Shown in pieces: positions 1 to 6,222 of a stretch of 9,234 nt of DNA. How positions within the stretch are numbered: the stretch's first letter is position 1; each line of letters opens with the position of its first letter. Source of the stretch: Hyphomicrobiales bacterium (GTDB lineage: Bacteria > Pseudomonadota > Alphaproteobacteria > Rhizobiales > JAJFHB01); the NCBI GenBank assembly GCA_021775795.1, contig JAJFHB010000179.1, positions 1 to 9,234 on the forward strand, in the 5' to 3' direction. Below the pieces are notes generated by a model. The model did not search any database and was not told the origin of the DNA. It worked only from the letters and a program-made list of their open reading frames with translations. The translations under genes were made by a program, and so were the position numbers.

Positions 1-1
1 G

Positions 2-796
2 GTTGGGGATGACAGTGAGAGGTTCGCCGCATTTACCATTGATGATGGTTACGCAGACAATTGCGAAACGGCATGGCCAATATTTGCCAAAGCAAACTGC
101 CCTTTCACGGTCTACATCGCGACCAAAATTGTTGATGGAGATGCGGAACTCTGGTGGCTTGCGCTTGAGCAGATTGTTGCCACGAACGATACACTGTACG
201 TCAGTGTGGACGGTGAAGAGCGGGAGCTCAAGGCTGGCTCACTCAGCGAGAAGACGTCTGCCTACAACGAAATTTACTGGTACTGGCGTGGCCTGCCTGA
301 GCGCGAGTTAAGACGCAAGGCACGTAACCTGTGTGCCCGCTACAACGTCAGGCTGAGCGACATTTGCCGCCGCGAGGCGATGACATGGAAACAGCTACGC
401 GAACTTGATGCTGATCCACTGGTGACCATTGGGGCACACACTGTAAATCACGTTGCACTTGGCAAGATTGATGAAGTGGACGCCAAACTGGAAATGAACC
501 TTTCCCGGGAACGTCTCGAACGGGAACTCGGTCACCCCGTTGAACATTTTTGTTACCCATACGGAGATCCCGCTTCAGCCGGGATGCGCGAATTTGAACT
601 TGCAGACGAACTGGGATTCACCTCTGCGGTTACGACCCGCAAGGGCCTGATCTATCCCGATCACGATCAGCACCTGCTGTCTTTGCCCAGAGTTTCGTTG
701 AACGGTGACTATGAAAGCCTGAGGTATATAGATCTGTACCTGTCGGGTGCTCCATTTGCCCTGTGGAATGGTTTTCGCAAAGTGAATGCGGCCTGA
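2..796 (+). CDS. Polysaccharide deacetylase (NodB/CE4 family), 5'-truncated by the window edge
   Basis: The reading frame is open from the first bases, so the true start lies outside the window; 264 residues are present. The family removes N- or O-acetyl groups from sugar polymers with a divalent metal. The fragment shows FTIDDGY near residues 11-17, where D14 and D15 fit the catalytic base and metal-binding aspartates. HTVNH (residues 146-150) is the metal-binding His-x3-His motif, and CYPYGD (about 184-189) fits the third NodB motif. A tryptophan-rich insertion (WWLALEQ, about residues 55-61) separates motifs 1 and 2, as in the longer proteobacterial deacetylases often linked to surface polysaccharide. 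The substrate cannot be read from the sequence. The TGA stop lies 2 bp from the stop of the convergent DUF3303-like gene, with no terminator between them. The fold is near certain; the biological role is open. Confidence 0.9.
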   Translation, partial: VGDDSERFAAFTIDDGYADNCETAWPIFAKANCPFTVYIATKIVDGDAELWWLALEQIVATNDTLYVSVDGEERELKAGSLSEKTSAYNEIYWYWRGLPERELRRKARNLCARYNVRLSDICRREAMTWKQLRELDADPLVTIGAHTVNHVALGKIDEVDAKLEMNLSRERLERELGHPVEHFCYPYGDPASAGMREFELADELGFTSAVTTRKGLIYPDHDQHLLSLPRVSLNGDYESLRYIDLYLSGAPFALWNGFRKVNAA

Positions 797-798
797 AC

Positions 799-1086
799 TT
801 AGTCCTCGCTCTGATCAACCAATCTGTTCAACAAAGCGGATGTTTCCTTGCTCTCAACAACTGCAACGATTTCGAAATCAACGAGTTCGTTCCAGTTTGC
901 CACCCATTCCTGCAACAACACGGCGTTGTCGCATGACATCAGCTGAAAACAACGTTTCAACTCGATATCAATCCAGCTGCCTTCATAGCTGATACCGTCC
1001 GGCATCATCCGGCCCTGATCGCGAAATCTTTCGTAGACGGGTTTGGGATTGCCGTTGCGAAAATGTTCAATGACCATGAACAGCAT
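799..1086 (-). CDS. DUF3303-like small protein
   Basis: This is a 95-residue soluble protein beginning MLFMVIEHF. The start at 1086 is chosen because GAGAGG lies 9 nt upstream (complement of 1096-1101) and because the protein's similarity begins here. The same frame runs on to 1557, but that extension is Cys- and Arg-rich and looks non-coding. The pattern 'MVIEHFRNG-x-P-x-P-V-Y-x-R-F', then G-x-x-Y-x-x-S-W-I and a C-terminal 'W-x-x-x-W-x-x-L-V-D-F-E-I-V-x-V' resembles the DUF3303 family of small proteins without known function. The assignment is from memory of the pattern. It lies 47 bp downstream of the DUF2842 gene on the same strand, so the two are probably co-transcribed. No signal peptide, membrane segment or cofactor motif is visible. 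Confidence 0.8.
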   Translation of the reverse strand: MLFMVIEHFRNGNPKPVYERFRDQGRMMPDGISYEGSWIDIELKRCFQLMSCDNAVLLQEWVANWNELVDFEIVAVVESKETSALLNRLVDQSED

Positions 1087-1133
1087 GAATGCGTTCCTCT
1101 CAACTGGTGCACCACAATCTCCGGCCCACCGGA

Positions 1134-1343
1134 TCAGGTAGAATCTGGGCGTTGCATCCAGGATATCAGAAACATGGCAGGCGGCAGCCATACAAAGCCT
1201 GCAACAACGAAGTAGGCCGCCTGTGCCCACCCCCCCAGAGGAATGATGTAGTTTGACGCCACGCCCATTGCCAGCAGACAATAAATCACCAGGTAGGCGA
1301 GGAGGGCAAAAATGCCGATAAACTTGCGGACTCTGGCTGGCAT
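1134..1343 (-). CDS. DUF2842 family small membrane protein
   Basis: The 69-residue protein has a basic N-terminus (MPARVRKF), a first hydrophobic helix at about residues 8-30, a short loop with GGW (37-39), a second helix at about 42-62 and a short polar tail WMQRPDST. This matches DUF2842, an alphaproteobacterial inner-membrane family of unknown function commonly found close to ctaA/COX15 in rhizobial genomes (from memory). The W-x-x-P-A-M segment in helix 2 is typical of the family. The start ATG at 1343 has only a weak ribosome binding site, but no better start is in frame. The gene is divergent from ctaA across a 162-bp gap and is followed by the DUF3303-like gene. Linkage suggests, but does not show, a role near cytochrome oxidase or heme A assembly. 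Confidence 0.8.
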   Translation of the reverse strand: MPARVRKFIGIFALLAYLVIYCLLAMGVASNYIIPLGGWAQAAYFVVAGFVWLPPAMFLISWMQRPDST

Positions 1344-1505
1344 GACGATTAAGGACAGTTTGCCTGTGGTTGTTTGCTATCGTTTCTATAGCGCAAAGCC
1401 GTCCCGCAGAGGGAAACATCCCACAATCACGCGACGCCGTGCCACGTCGGTCGCTTGGCGCTGAGTGCTTGCGCACCGTGTTTGCCACAGCTAACAAATT
1501 CGGCA
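1344..1505. promoter_or_regulatory. Divergent control region between DUF2842 gene and ctaA
   Basis: This 162-bp gap must hold the promoters of both divergent genes, if they have separate ones. I see no convincing -35/-10 pair on either strand. The clearest structure is an inverted repeat, GCTAT (1376-1380), 7 nt, ATAGC (1388-1392), flanked by TTT and AAA once a 2-nt offset is allowed. It could be a protein binding site or a small hairpin. A GC-rich stretch at about 1430-1455 can form short stems (CGACG / CGTCG). No tRNA or T-tailed terminator is visible. Confidence 0.35.
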
Positions 1506-2573
1506 ATGCCCTCTCATCTGAACAATCCAAGTACGGGCGATGCATGTTCATCGCCATCGATGCGGCGACTGGTATGGCTGTGGCTCGTCCTCATTGCCTT
1601 GCTAATATCCATAATTGTTGTTGTCGGGGGAGCGACACGCCTGACCGATTCCGGATTGTCGATTACGGAATGGCAACTCATTGTTGGCGTCGTACCACCG
1701 TTAAGTGAAGCTGCCTGGCTCGAAGCCTTCGACGCATACAGAGAAATACCTGAATACCAGCAGATCAACCGCGGCATGTCTCTCGACGCGTTCAAGTCGA
1801 TCTACTGGTGGGAGTGGGCACACCGCTTCCTGGGTCGTTTCGTTGGAGTTGCGTTCTTCGCCCCGTTCGTTGTTTTCTGGTTCTTAGGGGCCCTTGAGGG
1901 ACTGAAAGCGAAACTGAGCGTGGCGCTCATCTTGGGAGGCGCACAGGGCGCGCTTGGCTGGTACATGGTGCAAAGCGGCCTGGTGGATCGGGTTGATGTT
2001 TCGCAATACCGGCTGGCGGCTCATCTCGGTCTGGCGTTTGCGCTATTCGGCTACATTTTGTGGATCATCTTCGGGCTTGGCTCGAAGAACAAACCCGCCA
2101 GATTGAATTCTGCAGGGCCGAAGTTGGCCTTATGTGTTGCAGCACTTGTGTTCATGCAAATTGTTCTGGGAGCCTTTGTAGCTGGTCTTGATGCAGGGCT
2201 TGGCTACAACACCTGGCCACTTATGGATGAGCGCTGGGTGCCCGATGGCCTGTTCGAAATGAGACCTTTGTGGGCAAACCTGTTCGAGAATTCGATAACC
2301 GTACAATTCAACCACAGGATGCTCGCATACGTGATTTTGTTGGCAGCTTTGGTGCAGGCAACATGGTTGTGGCGCAAAGATGCGCACGCCGCTATGCGCC
2401 GTTCCAGTGTGCTGGTGCTCGTGGCCGTGTTGGTCCAGGCGGGAGTGGGAATTGCAACTTTGCTTAACCAGGTGCCGTTGTCACTTGGCCTTGCCCATCA
2501 GTTTGTGGCGCTTGCTGTCTGGGGGCTTGCCCTTCAGCACGTGCACAAAGCACTTTACCAGGGCGCCGAATGA
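1506..2573 (+). CDS. ctaA: Heme A synthase, COX15/CtaA family
   Basis: CtaA oxidises the C8 methyl of heme O to a formyl group, giving heme A for aa3-type cytochrome c oxidase, and works in the inner membrane. The 355-residue protein has about eight hydrophobic helices. Conserved blocks are VVGGATRLTDSGLS (about 39-52), WWEWAHRFLGR (101-111, H106), RLAAHLGLA (169-177, H173), the long GAFVAGLDAGLGYNTWP loop (222-238), FNHRMLAY (268-275, H270) and GLAHQFVALA (328-337, H331). These four histidines fit the heme ligands of the two four-helix halves. The loop cysteine pair of Bacillus CtaA is absent, as in the alphaproteobacterial/mitochondrial COX15 type. The start at 1506 is preferred over the in-frame ATG at 1560 because relatives have about 20 residues before the first helix; neither has a clear ribosome binding site. 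An in-frame upstream start at 1455 would add Cys-rich sequence unlike the family. Confidence 0.95.
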   Translation: MPSHLNNPSTGDACSSPSMRRLVWLWLVLIALLISIIVVVGGATRLTDSGLSITEWQLIVGVVPPLSEAAWLEAFDAYREIPEYQQINRGMSLDAFKSIYWWEWAHRFLGRFVGVAFFAPFVVFWFLGALEGLKAKLSVALILGGAQGALGWYMVQSGLVDRVDVSQYRLAAHLGLAFALFGYILWIIFGLGSKNKPARLNSAGPKLALCVAALVFMQIVLGAFVAGLDAGLGYNTWPLMDERWVPDGLFEMRPLWANLFENSITVQFNHRMLAYVILLAALVQATWLWRKDAHAAMRRSSVLVLVAVLVQAGVGIATLLNQVPLSLGLAHQFVALAVWGLALQHVHKALYQGAE

Positions 2574-2575
2574 AA

Positions 2576-2600
2576 AGAGGCCCGGTTGTACCGGGCCTCT
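2576..2600. terminator. Hairpin terminator between convergent ctaA and metY
   Basis: There is a perfect 11-bp stem, AGAGGCCCGGT (2576-2586) and ACCGGGCCTCT (2590-2600), with a 3-nt loop. Read on the minus strand it is followed by TTTT (2576-2573), the layout of an intrinsic terminator for metY. Read on the plus strand it begins 3 nt after the ctaA stop but lacks a T-run, so ctaA termination may be weaker or may use the hairpin only as a 3'-end stabiliser. Confidence 0.85.
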
Positions 2601-2623
2601 CCTCGTCAATTGTGATTGTGTAT

Positions 2624-3913
2624 TCAAACAGCAGAAGCGAGAGCCTGCTCCAGATCCTTGATAATATCTGAGGGATCTTCCAGCCCTATTGAAAGCCGAA
2701 GCACGTCCGGCCCGGCGCCGGCGGCAATTTGCTGATGTTCCGACAACTGCCTGTGAGTTGTGGAGGAGGGGTGAATAATCAACGTGCGCACATCACCGAT
2801 GTTGGCAAGATGTGAGATCATTTCCACATTGCTCACCACTTTTACGCCGGCCTCATAGCCGCCGCGCAGTCCAAACGTGAACACCGCACCGGCACCCTGC
2901 GGGCAGTATTTCTGTGCGAGTTTATTATGTCGATCTCCCGGGAGGCCTGCATAAGAGACCCAGGCCACATCTTTATGTTCGTTCAGCCAGTCAGCCACCA
3001 CCATGGTGTTTTCACAGTGTTTCTTCATTCTCAGGGAGAGAGTTTCCATGCCCTGGATAATGAGAAAGGCATTCATCGGGGATATGCAGGGCCCAAGGTC
3101 ACGCATGCCCAGAACCCGGCAGGCAATGGCAAAGGCTATCGGTCCGAACGTCTCGTGCAATTTCAAGCCGTGGTAGGATTCGCATGGCTCGCTGAGGGTC
3201 GGATAGCGTCCCTCGCGTGACCAGTTGAATGTTCCAGCATCAACAATGACACCACCCATCGAGTTGCCGTGACCGCCAATAAATTTCGTCAGCGAGTGAA
3301 CAATGATGTCGGCTCCATGTTCAATGGGGCGACACAGGTAAGGTGTGGCAAGCGTGTTGTCGACGACGAGAGGCACACCTGCAGCACGCGCAATTTTTGA
3401 GATGCCGGCGATGTCCACGACCACGCCACCAGGATTGGCGATCGACTCGATGAAGATGAGTTTGGTTTTCGGCGTGACGGCTTTCTCGATGGTTGAAAGA
3501 TCGGTTGCATCAGCCCAGTTCACATTCCAGTCGAACTTCTTGAAAGAGTGATTGAACTGATTGATGGAGCCGCCATAAAGCTGGCCAACAGCGACAAACT
3601 CATCGCCGGGTTCCATAAGGGCATGGAAGATCAGCAACTGGGCGCCATGGCCCGAGGCGCAGGCGAGCGCTGCGGTTCCACCTTCCAGCGCTGCAATGCG
3701 TTCTTCCAGAACAGCCTGGGTCGGGTTCATGATGCGGGTGTAAATGTTTCCGAATGCCTGAAGACCAAAAAGCGAGGCTGCGTGATCGACATCGTCAAAC
3801 ACGAATGACGTGGTTTGATAAATCGGTGTGGCGCGGGCGCCTGTGGTCGGGTCCGGCTGTGCACCTGCATGAATGCATAGGGTATCGAAGTGGGGTGTAT
3901 CGTCCGAGCTCAT
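2624..3913 (-). CDS. metY: O-acetylhomoserine sulfhydrylase (O-acetylhomoserine aminocarboxypropyltransferase)
   Basis: This PLP enzyme joins O-acetyl-L-homoserine and sulfide to give L-homocysteine and acetate, the direct sulfhydrylation route to methionine (EC 2.5.1.49), in the cytoplasm. The protein has 429 residues, the usual MetY length and longer than MetZ/MetB (about 390-400). Family marks are IHAGAQPDPTTGARATPIYQT (14-34), NIYTRIMNPT (56-65, phosphate-binding Tyr/Arg), ASGHGAQ (86-92), VVDNTLATPYLCRP (183-196, Asp185 for the pyridine nitrogen), HSLTKFIGGHG (206-216, Lys210 the PLP Schiff-base lysine), HPSSTTH (381-387) and RLSIGLED (406-413). The ATG at 3913 is chosen over the longer frame to 4003 because GAGGAG lies 9 nt upstream and the family begins here. 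The gene is last of four on the minus strand, 134 bp after the CoA-binding gene, so it may also have its own promoter. O-succinylhomoserine as substrate cannot be excluded. Confidence 0.95.
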   Translation of the reverse strand: MSSDDTPHFDTLCIHAGAQPDPTTGARATPIYQTTSFVFDDVDHAASLFGLQAFGNIYTRIMNPTQAVLEERIAALEGGTAALACASGHGAQLLIFHALMEPGDEFVAVGQLYGGSINQFNHSFKKFDWNVNWADATDLSTIEKAVTPKTKLIFIESIANPGGVVVDIAGISKIARAAGVPLVVDNTLATPYLCRPIEHGADIIVHSLTKFIGGHGNSMGGVIVDAGTFNWSREGRYPTLSEPCESYHGLKLHETFGPIAFAIACRVLGMRDLGPCISPMNAFLIIQGMETLSLRMKKHCENTMVVADWLNEHKDVAWVSYAGLPGDRHNKLAQKYCPQGAGAVFTFGLRGGYEAGVKVVSNVEMISHLANIGDVRTLIIHPSSTTHRQLSEHQQIAAGAGPDVLRLSIGLEDPSDIIKDLEQALASAV

Positions 3914-3922
3914 GCCAATTGA

Positions 3923-3928
3923 CTCCTC
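3923..3928 (-). promoter_or_regulatory. Ribosome binding site deciding the metY start
   Basis: GAGGAG on the minus strand sits 9 nt before the ATG at 3913. It fixes this start against the in-frame upstream start at 4003, which would add about 30 Ser/Arg-rich residues unlike the family. Confidence 0.8.
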
Positions 3929-3981
3929 ATCACTGCAGCATTTGTTGTCACGCGCCGAACGTTTCAGACGCGATTGTGACG

Positions 3982-4010
3982 AACTTAACCGGCTCTGAGA
4001 CAAGGCTCAA
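3982..4010 (-). promoter_or_regulatory. Candidate metY promoter
   Basis: On the minus strand TTGAGC (4010-4005) and TAAGTT (3987-3982) are 17 bp apart in the gap between the CoA-binding gene and metY, giving a leader of about 60 nt. The -35 is close to the TTGAC-type consensus; the -10 matches only about half of it. I saw no SAM-II riboswitch core in the leader. This is a guess from spacing and position. Confidence 0.3.
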
Positions 4011-4047
4011 AGACTTTCGCGCAATATTAGTGAAGGAAATTCGGCGT

Positions 4048-4572
4048 CTAAGAACCGCGCGTTGCGATCGAAAGGCTCTGAATGCGGTTACCGAAGAGCA
4101 CGGCGCGCTTGCTCGATATGCGCCCTGAGACAGCTCCAAGCCACCCCCATTCGCCGCTGAGTTTGCCATATTCCATCTTCGGGCAACGGTCCATGACGAC
4201 CTTTAATCCGGCCTTTTCCGCCCGTTCCGCGGCTGCATCATTTCGAACGCGCAGTTGCATCCAGACAACCTTAGCGCCGATGGCAATGGCCTCGTCCGTT
4301 AAGGCGTCGGCGGCCTCCGAGTTTCGGAATATGTCCACCATATCCACGGGCTGATCGATTTCGGAGAGGGAGCTGAAAACTTTCTGCCCCAGTATCTCGC
4401 GCCCCGCTTCGCGTGGGTTCACAGGCACAATGTTGTACTCTTTGGTGAGGAGATACTTCATGGCGAAATAGCTGGGCCTCACATCATTCGCACTGGCCCC
4501 AACCATGGCTATGGTCTTCACATCTTGGAGGATCTTCCGAATATAGGCTTCGCTGTATGTGTCGTGTTGCAA
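4048..4572 (-). CDS. CoA-binding Rossmann-fold protein (YccU / succinyl-CoA ligase alpha-like)
   Basis: The 174-residue cytoplasmic protein is a single CoA-binding domain of the kind at the N-terminus of succinyl-CoA synthetase alpha chains. It shows the nucleotide-loop motif IAMVGASAND (21-30), RPSYFAMKYLL (32-42), an IVPVNPREAG strand and turn (48-57), DMVDIFRNSE (77-86), KVVWMQL (101-107) and the C-terminal hallmark VVMDRCPKMEY (125-135). It lacks any ligase or acetyltransferase domain; stand-alone members have no settled function. The only available start is TTG at 4572: the preceding in-frame codons are GCT and then the TGA that ends the upstream crotonase-like gene. GGAAGG about 10 nt upstream, inside that gene, can serve as ribosome binding site. 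The 3-bp gap argues strongly for translation coupled with the crotonase-like gene and perhaps for related substrates. Confidence 0.88.
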   Translation of the reverse strand: MQHDTYSEAYIRKILQDVKTIAMVGASANDVRPSYFAMKYLLTKEYNIVPVNPREAGREILGQKVFSSLSEIDQPVDMVDIFRNSEAADALTDEAIAIGAKVVWMQLRVRNDAAAERAEKAGLKVVMDRCPKMEYGKLSGEWGWLGAVSGRISSKRAVLFGNRIQSLSIATRGS

Positions 4573-4575
4573 AGC

Positions 4576-5400
4576 TCAATCGCCTTCCCATTGCGGTGCC
4601 CGTTTGTCGATGAAGGCGCCGATACCTTCCTCGGCGTCTCGCGCAAGCATGTTTTCAGTCATCACTGCCGATGCATAGGCGTAAGCCTGCTCGAGTGGAA
4701 GTTCAAGCTGGCGGTAGAAAGCTTCTTTTCCAAACTTGATTGATTGTCCTGACTGTGAAGCGATGTGCTGGGCAAGTTCGAGTGTGGCCTGTGCCAACTG
4801 ATCGTCAGCCACGACGCGATTCACAAGGCCGATTTTCTGGGCTTTTTCCGCATCGATTGGATCAGCCGTCAAAAGCATTTCCATGGCGTCCTTGCGCGAA
4901 ACATTCCGGCTCAAAGCAACCATCGGCGTGGAACAGAACAGGCCGATACTGGTGCCCGGCGTACAAAACCGGGCACTGTTTGCCGCTACGGCGAGATCAC
5001 AACTTGCCACCATCTGACATCCAGCCGCTGTTGCCATCGAATGCACCTGGGCGATGATCGGTTTGGGATGATCGACGATTGTCTGCATGAGTCGCGCGCA
5101 TTGTTCTAGCAGAACAGTAAAATATGCCCGGCCCCGGTCCGCATCCTGGCGCCGCGCCGTAATCTGCTTGAGATCATGGCCGGCGCAAAACACCGGTCCG
5201 TTGGCGGCGATAATGATGATGCGAACGTCATCATCTTGCGCCAGTCCATCAAGGGCATTTTGCAAGGCAGCCATCATCTCTTCGGACAGGCTGTTGCGCC
5301 GTTCCGGCGCGTTAAGTGTCAAGGTGACAACCTTGTCGTTGCGCTCTTGCTGCACAATGTCTGCTTGGCTCAGTTCTTTAGTGTGAACAGGCTTGTTCAT
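4576..5400 (-). CDS. Enoyl-CoA hydratase/isomerase family protein, ECHDC3-like, lacking the usual catalytic Glu pair
   Basis: The 274-residue protein has a crotonase fold. The oxyanion-hole region is intact: FCAGHDLKQI (71-80) and SMATAAGCQ (121-129). In true enoyl-CoA hydratases one glutamate lies in the GGGCE motif and the second in QPE. Here the matching positions, by alignment by eye, are Q129 (AGCQMVASCD) and G149 (CTPGTSIGLFCSTP). The TPG-x-x-x-GLFCSTP block is the signature of the ECHDC3 branch, which shares this loss, so it is a lineage trait and not local decay. The protein probably binds acyl-CoA, but hydratase activity is doubtful; thioester hydrolysis, isomerisation or a non-catalytic role are alternatives. 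The ATG at 5400 is preceded by a GGTGGAG ribosome binding site. It follows the exported-protein gene by 39 bp and precedes the CoA-binding gene by 3 bp. Confidence 0.9.
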   Translation of the reverse strand: MNKPVHTKELSQADIVQQERNDKVVTLTLNAPERRNSLSEEMMAALQNALDGLAQDDDVRIIIIAANGPVFCAGHDLKQITARRQDADRGRAYFTVLLEQCARLMQTIVDHPKPIIAQVHSMATAAGCQMVASCDLAVAANSARFCTPGTSIGLFCSTPMVALSRNVSRKDAMEMLLTADPIDAEKAQKIGLVNRVVADDQLAQATLELAQHIASQSGQSIKFGKEAFYRQLELPLEQAYAYASAVMTENMLARDAEEGIGAFIDKRAPQWEGD

Positions 5401-5439
5401 TTTGGCTCCACCGAGTTTGGGTCTTGATCTTCCGCCCGT

Positions 5440-6012
5440 TCACTCTCTGATTTCCTGAATTATTTCTGCAATATGCGGATCACTGCTGACCCGCACTGCA
5501 ACGTCAATGTTTTCCTGAGACGGGATGAAGGTTGCAAAACGCGCAATCAATTGATCTTTCGTCGCCTGTGGGAGGTCGCTTTCCCGTATCTCTTCAAGTG
5601 AATCCTGCAACTCCTCCAGATTACCTTCCTCGCTTACAGTGAAGGCCATAACAAAACTCATCAACGTCGCCTGCCACTCCCGGGCGTCTGAAAAACCATA
5701 GCTCATCACCGTTGACTGCAGGTCTTCATAAGTCGAAAGAGCCTGCAACATTGTTGCCGTGTCCGCAGGGTCAGCGTCGTTGCCGCCATAGCGTTCATAG
5801 AGTTCACGATAGGCGAGAACAGCGTTTTTGCTGCTTTCGTCTGTGAGCACAACCTGTTCAATAATCTGAAGGTTTTCGGCGTCCTGGGCCAGTGCCGGTT
5901 CAATGGGTGAATTCGTGGCCAGTACAAACGCCAGAACCAGGCTGACAGCCACATATCGAATGGACAACAACCGGCCAGCAATCTTCATGGAGGGGCTAAC
6001 AGATACAGACAT
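5440..6012 (-). CDS. Exported helical protein of unknown function
   Basis: I do not recognise a named family. The 190-residue product has a basic start, a hydrophobic stretch at about residues 20-33 and a likely signal peptidase I site after ALA (42), so a periplasmic location is likely. The mature part is acidic, has no cysteine and looks mostly helical: a helix around 45-76, a segment GFSDAREW (106-113) leading into the hydrophobic TLMSFVMAF (116-124), an acidic helix NLEELQDSLEEIRE (131-144), then FIPSQENIDVAVRV (162-175). The G-F-[ST]-D-x-x-x-W pattern followed by a hydrophobic helix and PSQEN recalls small secreted alphaproteobacterial proteins I have seen unnamed; this is a weak memory. 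The start at 6012 is supported by GGAGA 6 nt upstream; the in-frame ATG at 5988 has none. It leads the minus-strand cluster and is divergent from rplM. Confidence 0.8.
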   Translation of the reverse strand: MSVSVSPSMKIAGRLLSIRYVAVSLVLAFVLATNSPIEPALAQDAENLQIIEQVVLTDESSKNAVLAYRELYERYGGNDADPADTATMLQALSTYEDLQSTVMSYGFSDAREWQATLMSFVMAFTVSEEGNLEELQDSLEEIRESDLPQATKDQLIARFATFIPSQENIDVAVRVSSDPHIAEIIQEIRE

Positions 6013-6093
6013 TCTTGGTCTCCGAAACATATACAAATGTACCTGAGCCCTACAATAGTCGGGTTCACCACGATAGGAAACGGCTTACGCGAT

Positions 6094-6122
6094 CTATCGG
6101 ACAGGGTAGGGAAGCAGGTCAA
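6094..6122 (-). promoter_or_regulatory. Candidate promoter of the exported protein / crotonase-like cluster
   Basis: On the minus strand TTGACC (6122-6117), a 17-bp spacer and CGATAG (6099-6094; GATAGA at 18 bp is an alternative) fit an alphaproteobacterial housekeeping promoter. The leader to the start at 6012 would be about 75-80 nt. The -35 is good and the -10 is moderate. Confidence 0.4.
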
Positions 6123-6131
6123 CAGGAAATG

Positions 6132-6149
6132 GCGGTAATATAATACCGC
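6132..6149. promoter_or_regulatory. 18-bp near-palindrome between divergent promoters
   Basis: GCGGTA (6132-6137), a 6-nt AT-only centre and TACCGC (6144-6149) form an inverted repeat in which 8 of 9 base pairs are symmetric. It lies between the candidate minus-strand -35 (6117-6122) and the candidate rplM -35 (6194-6199), in the most AT-rich part of the gap. The size and symmetry suit a dimeric repressor or activator site. The regulator is unknown and none is encoded in the window. Confidence 0.45.
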
Positions 6150-6193
6150 ATATATAAGTCACTCATTTATTTGGCAGAATTCGCGCCAATTTG

Positions 6194-6222
6194 TTGACTT
6201 GGTGAAACTGATGCCCTAGACA
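6194..6222 (+). promoter_or_regulatory. Candidate rplM-rpsI promoter
   Basis: TTGACT (6194-6199) and CTAGAC (6216-6221, 16 bp apart; TAGACA at 17 bp is an alternative) fit the alphaproteobacterial housekeeping promoter type with a strong TTGAC and a loose -10. It would give an rplM leader of about 80-85 nt. Confidence 0.5.

Noticed and set aside
1400..1500. Possible tRNA or structured RNA in the GC-rich stretch before ctaA
   Set aside because: Short stems can be drawn, but no TTCGA-type T-arm or cloverleaf is present, and the stems do not build a consistent fold.
1087..1557. Upstream extension of the DUF3303-like frame to a 252-residue protein on the minus strand
   Set aside because: The extension is rich in Cys, Arg and His, runs through the whole DUF2842 gene and the divergent gap in another frame, and has no family pattern. 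A good ribosome binding site supports the start at 1086.
3754..4128. 124-residue plus-strand frame across the metY start and the following gap
   Set aside because: It is antisense to the metY N-terminus and the end of the CoA-binding gene, and its composition is unlike a real protein.
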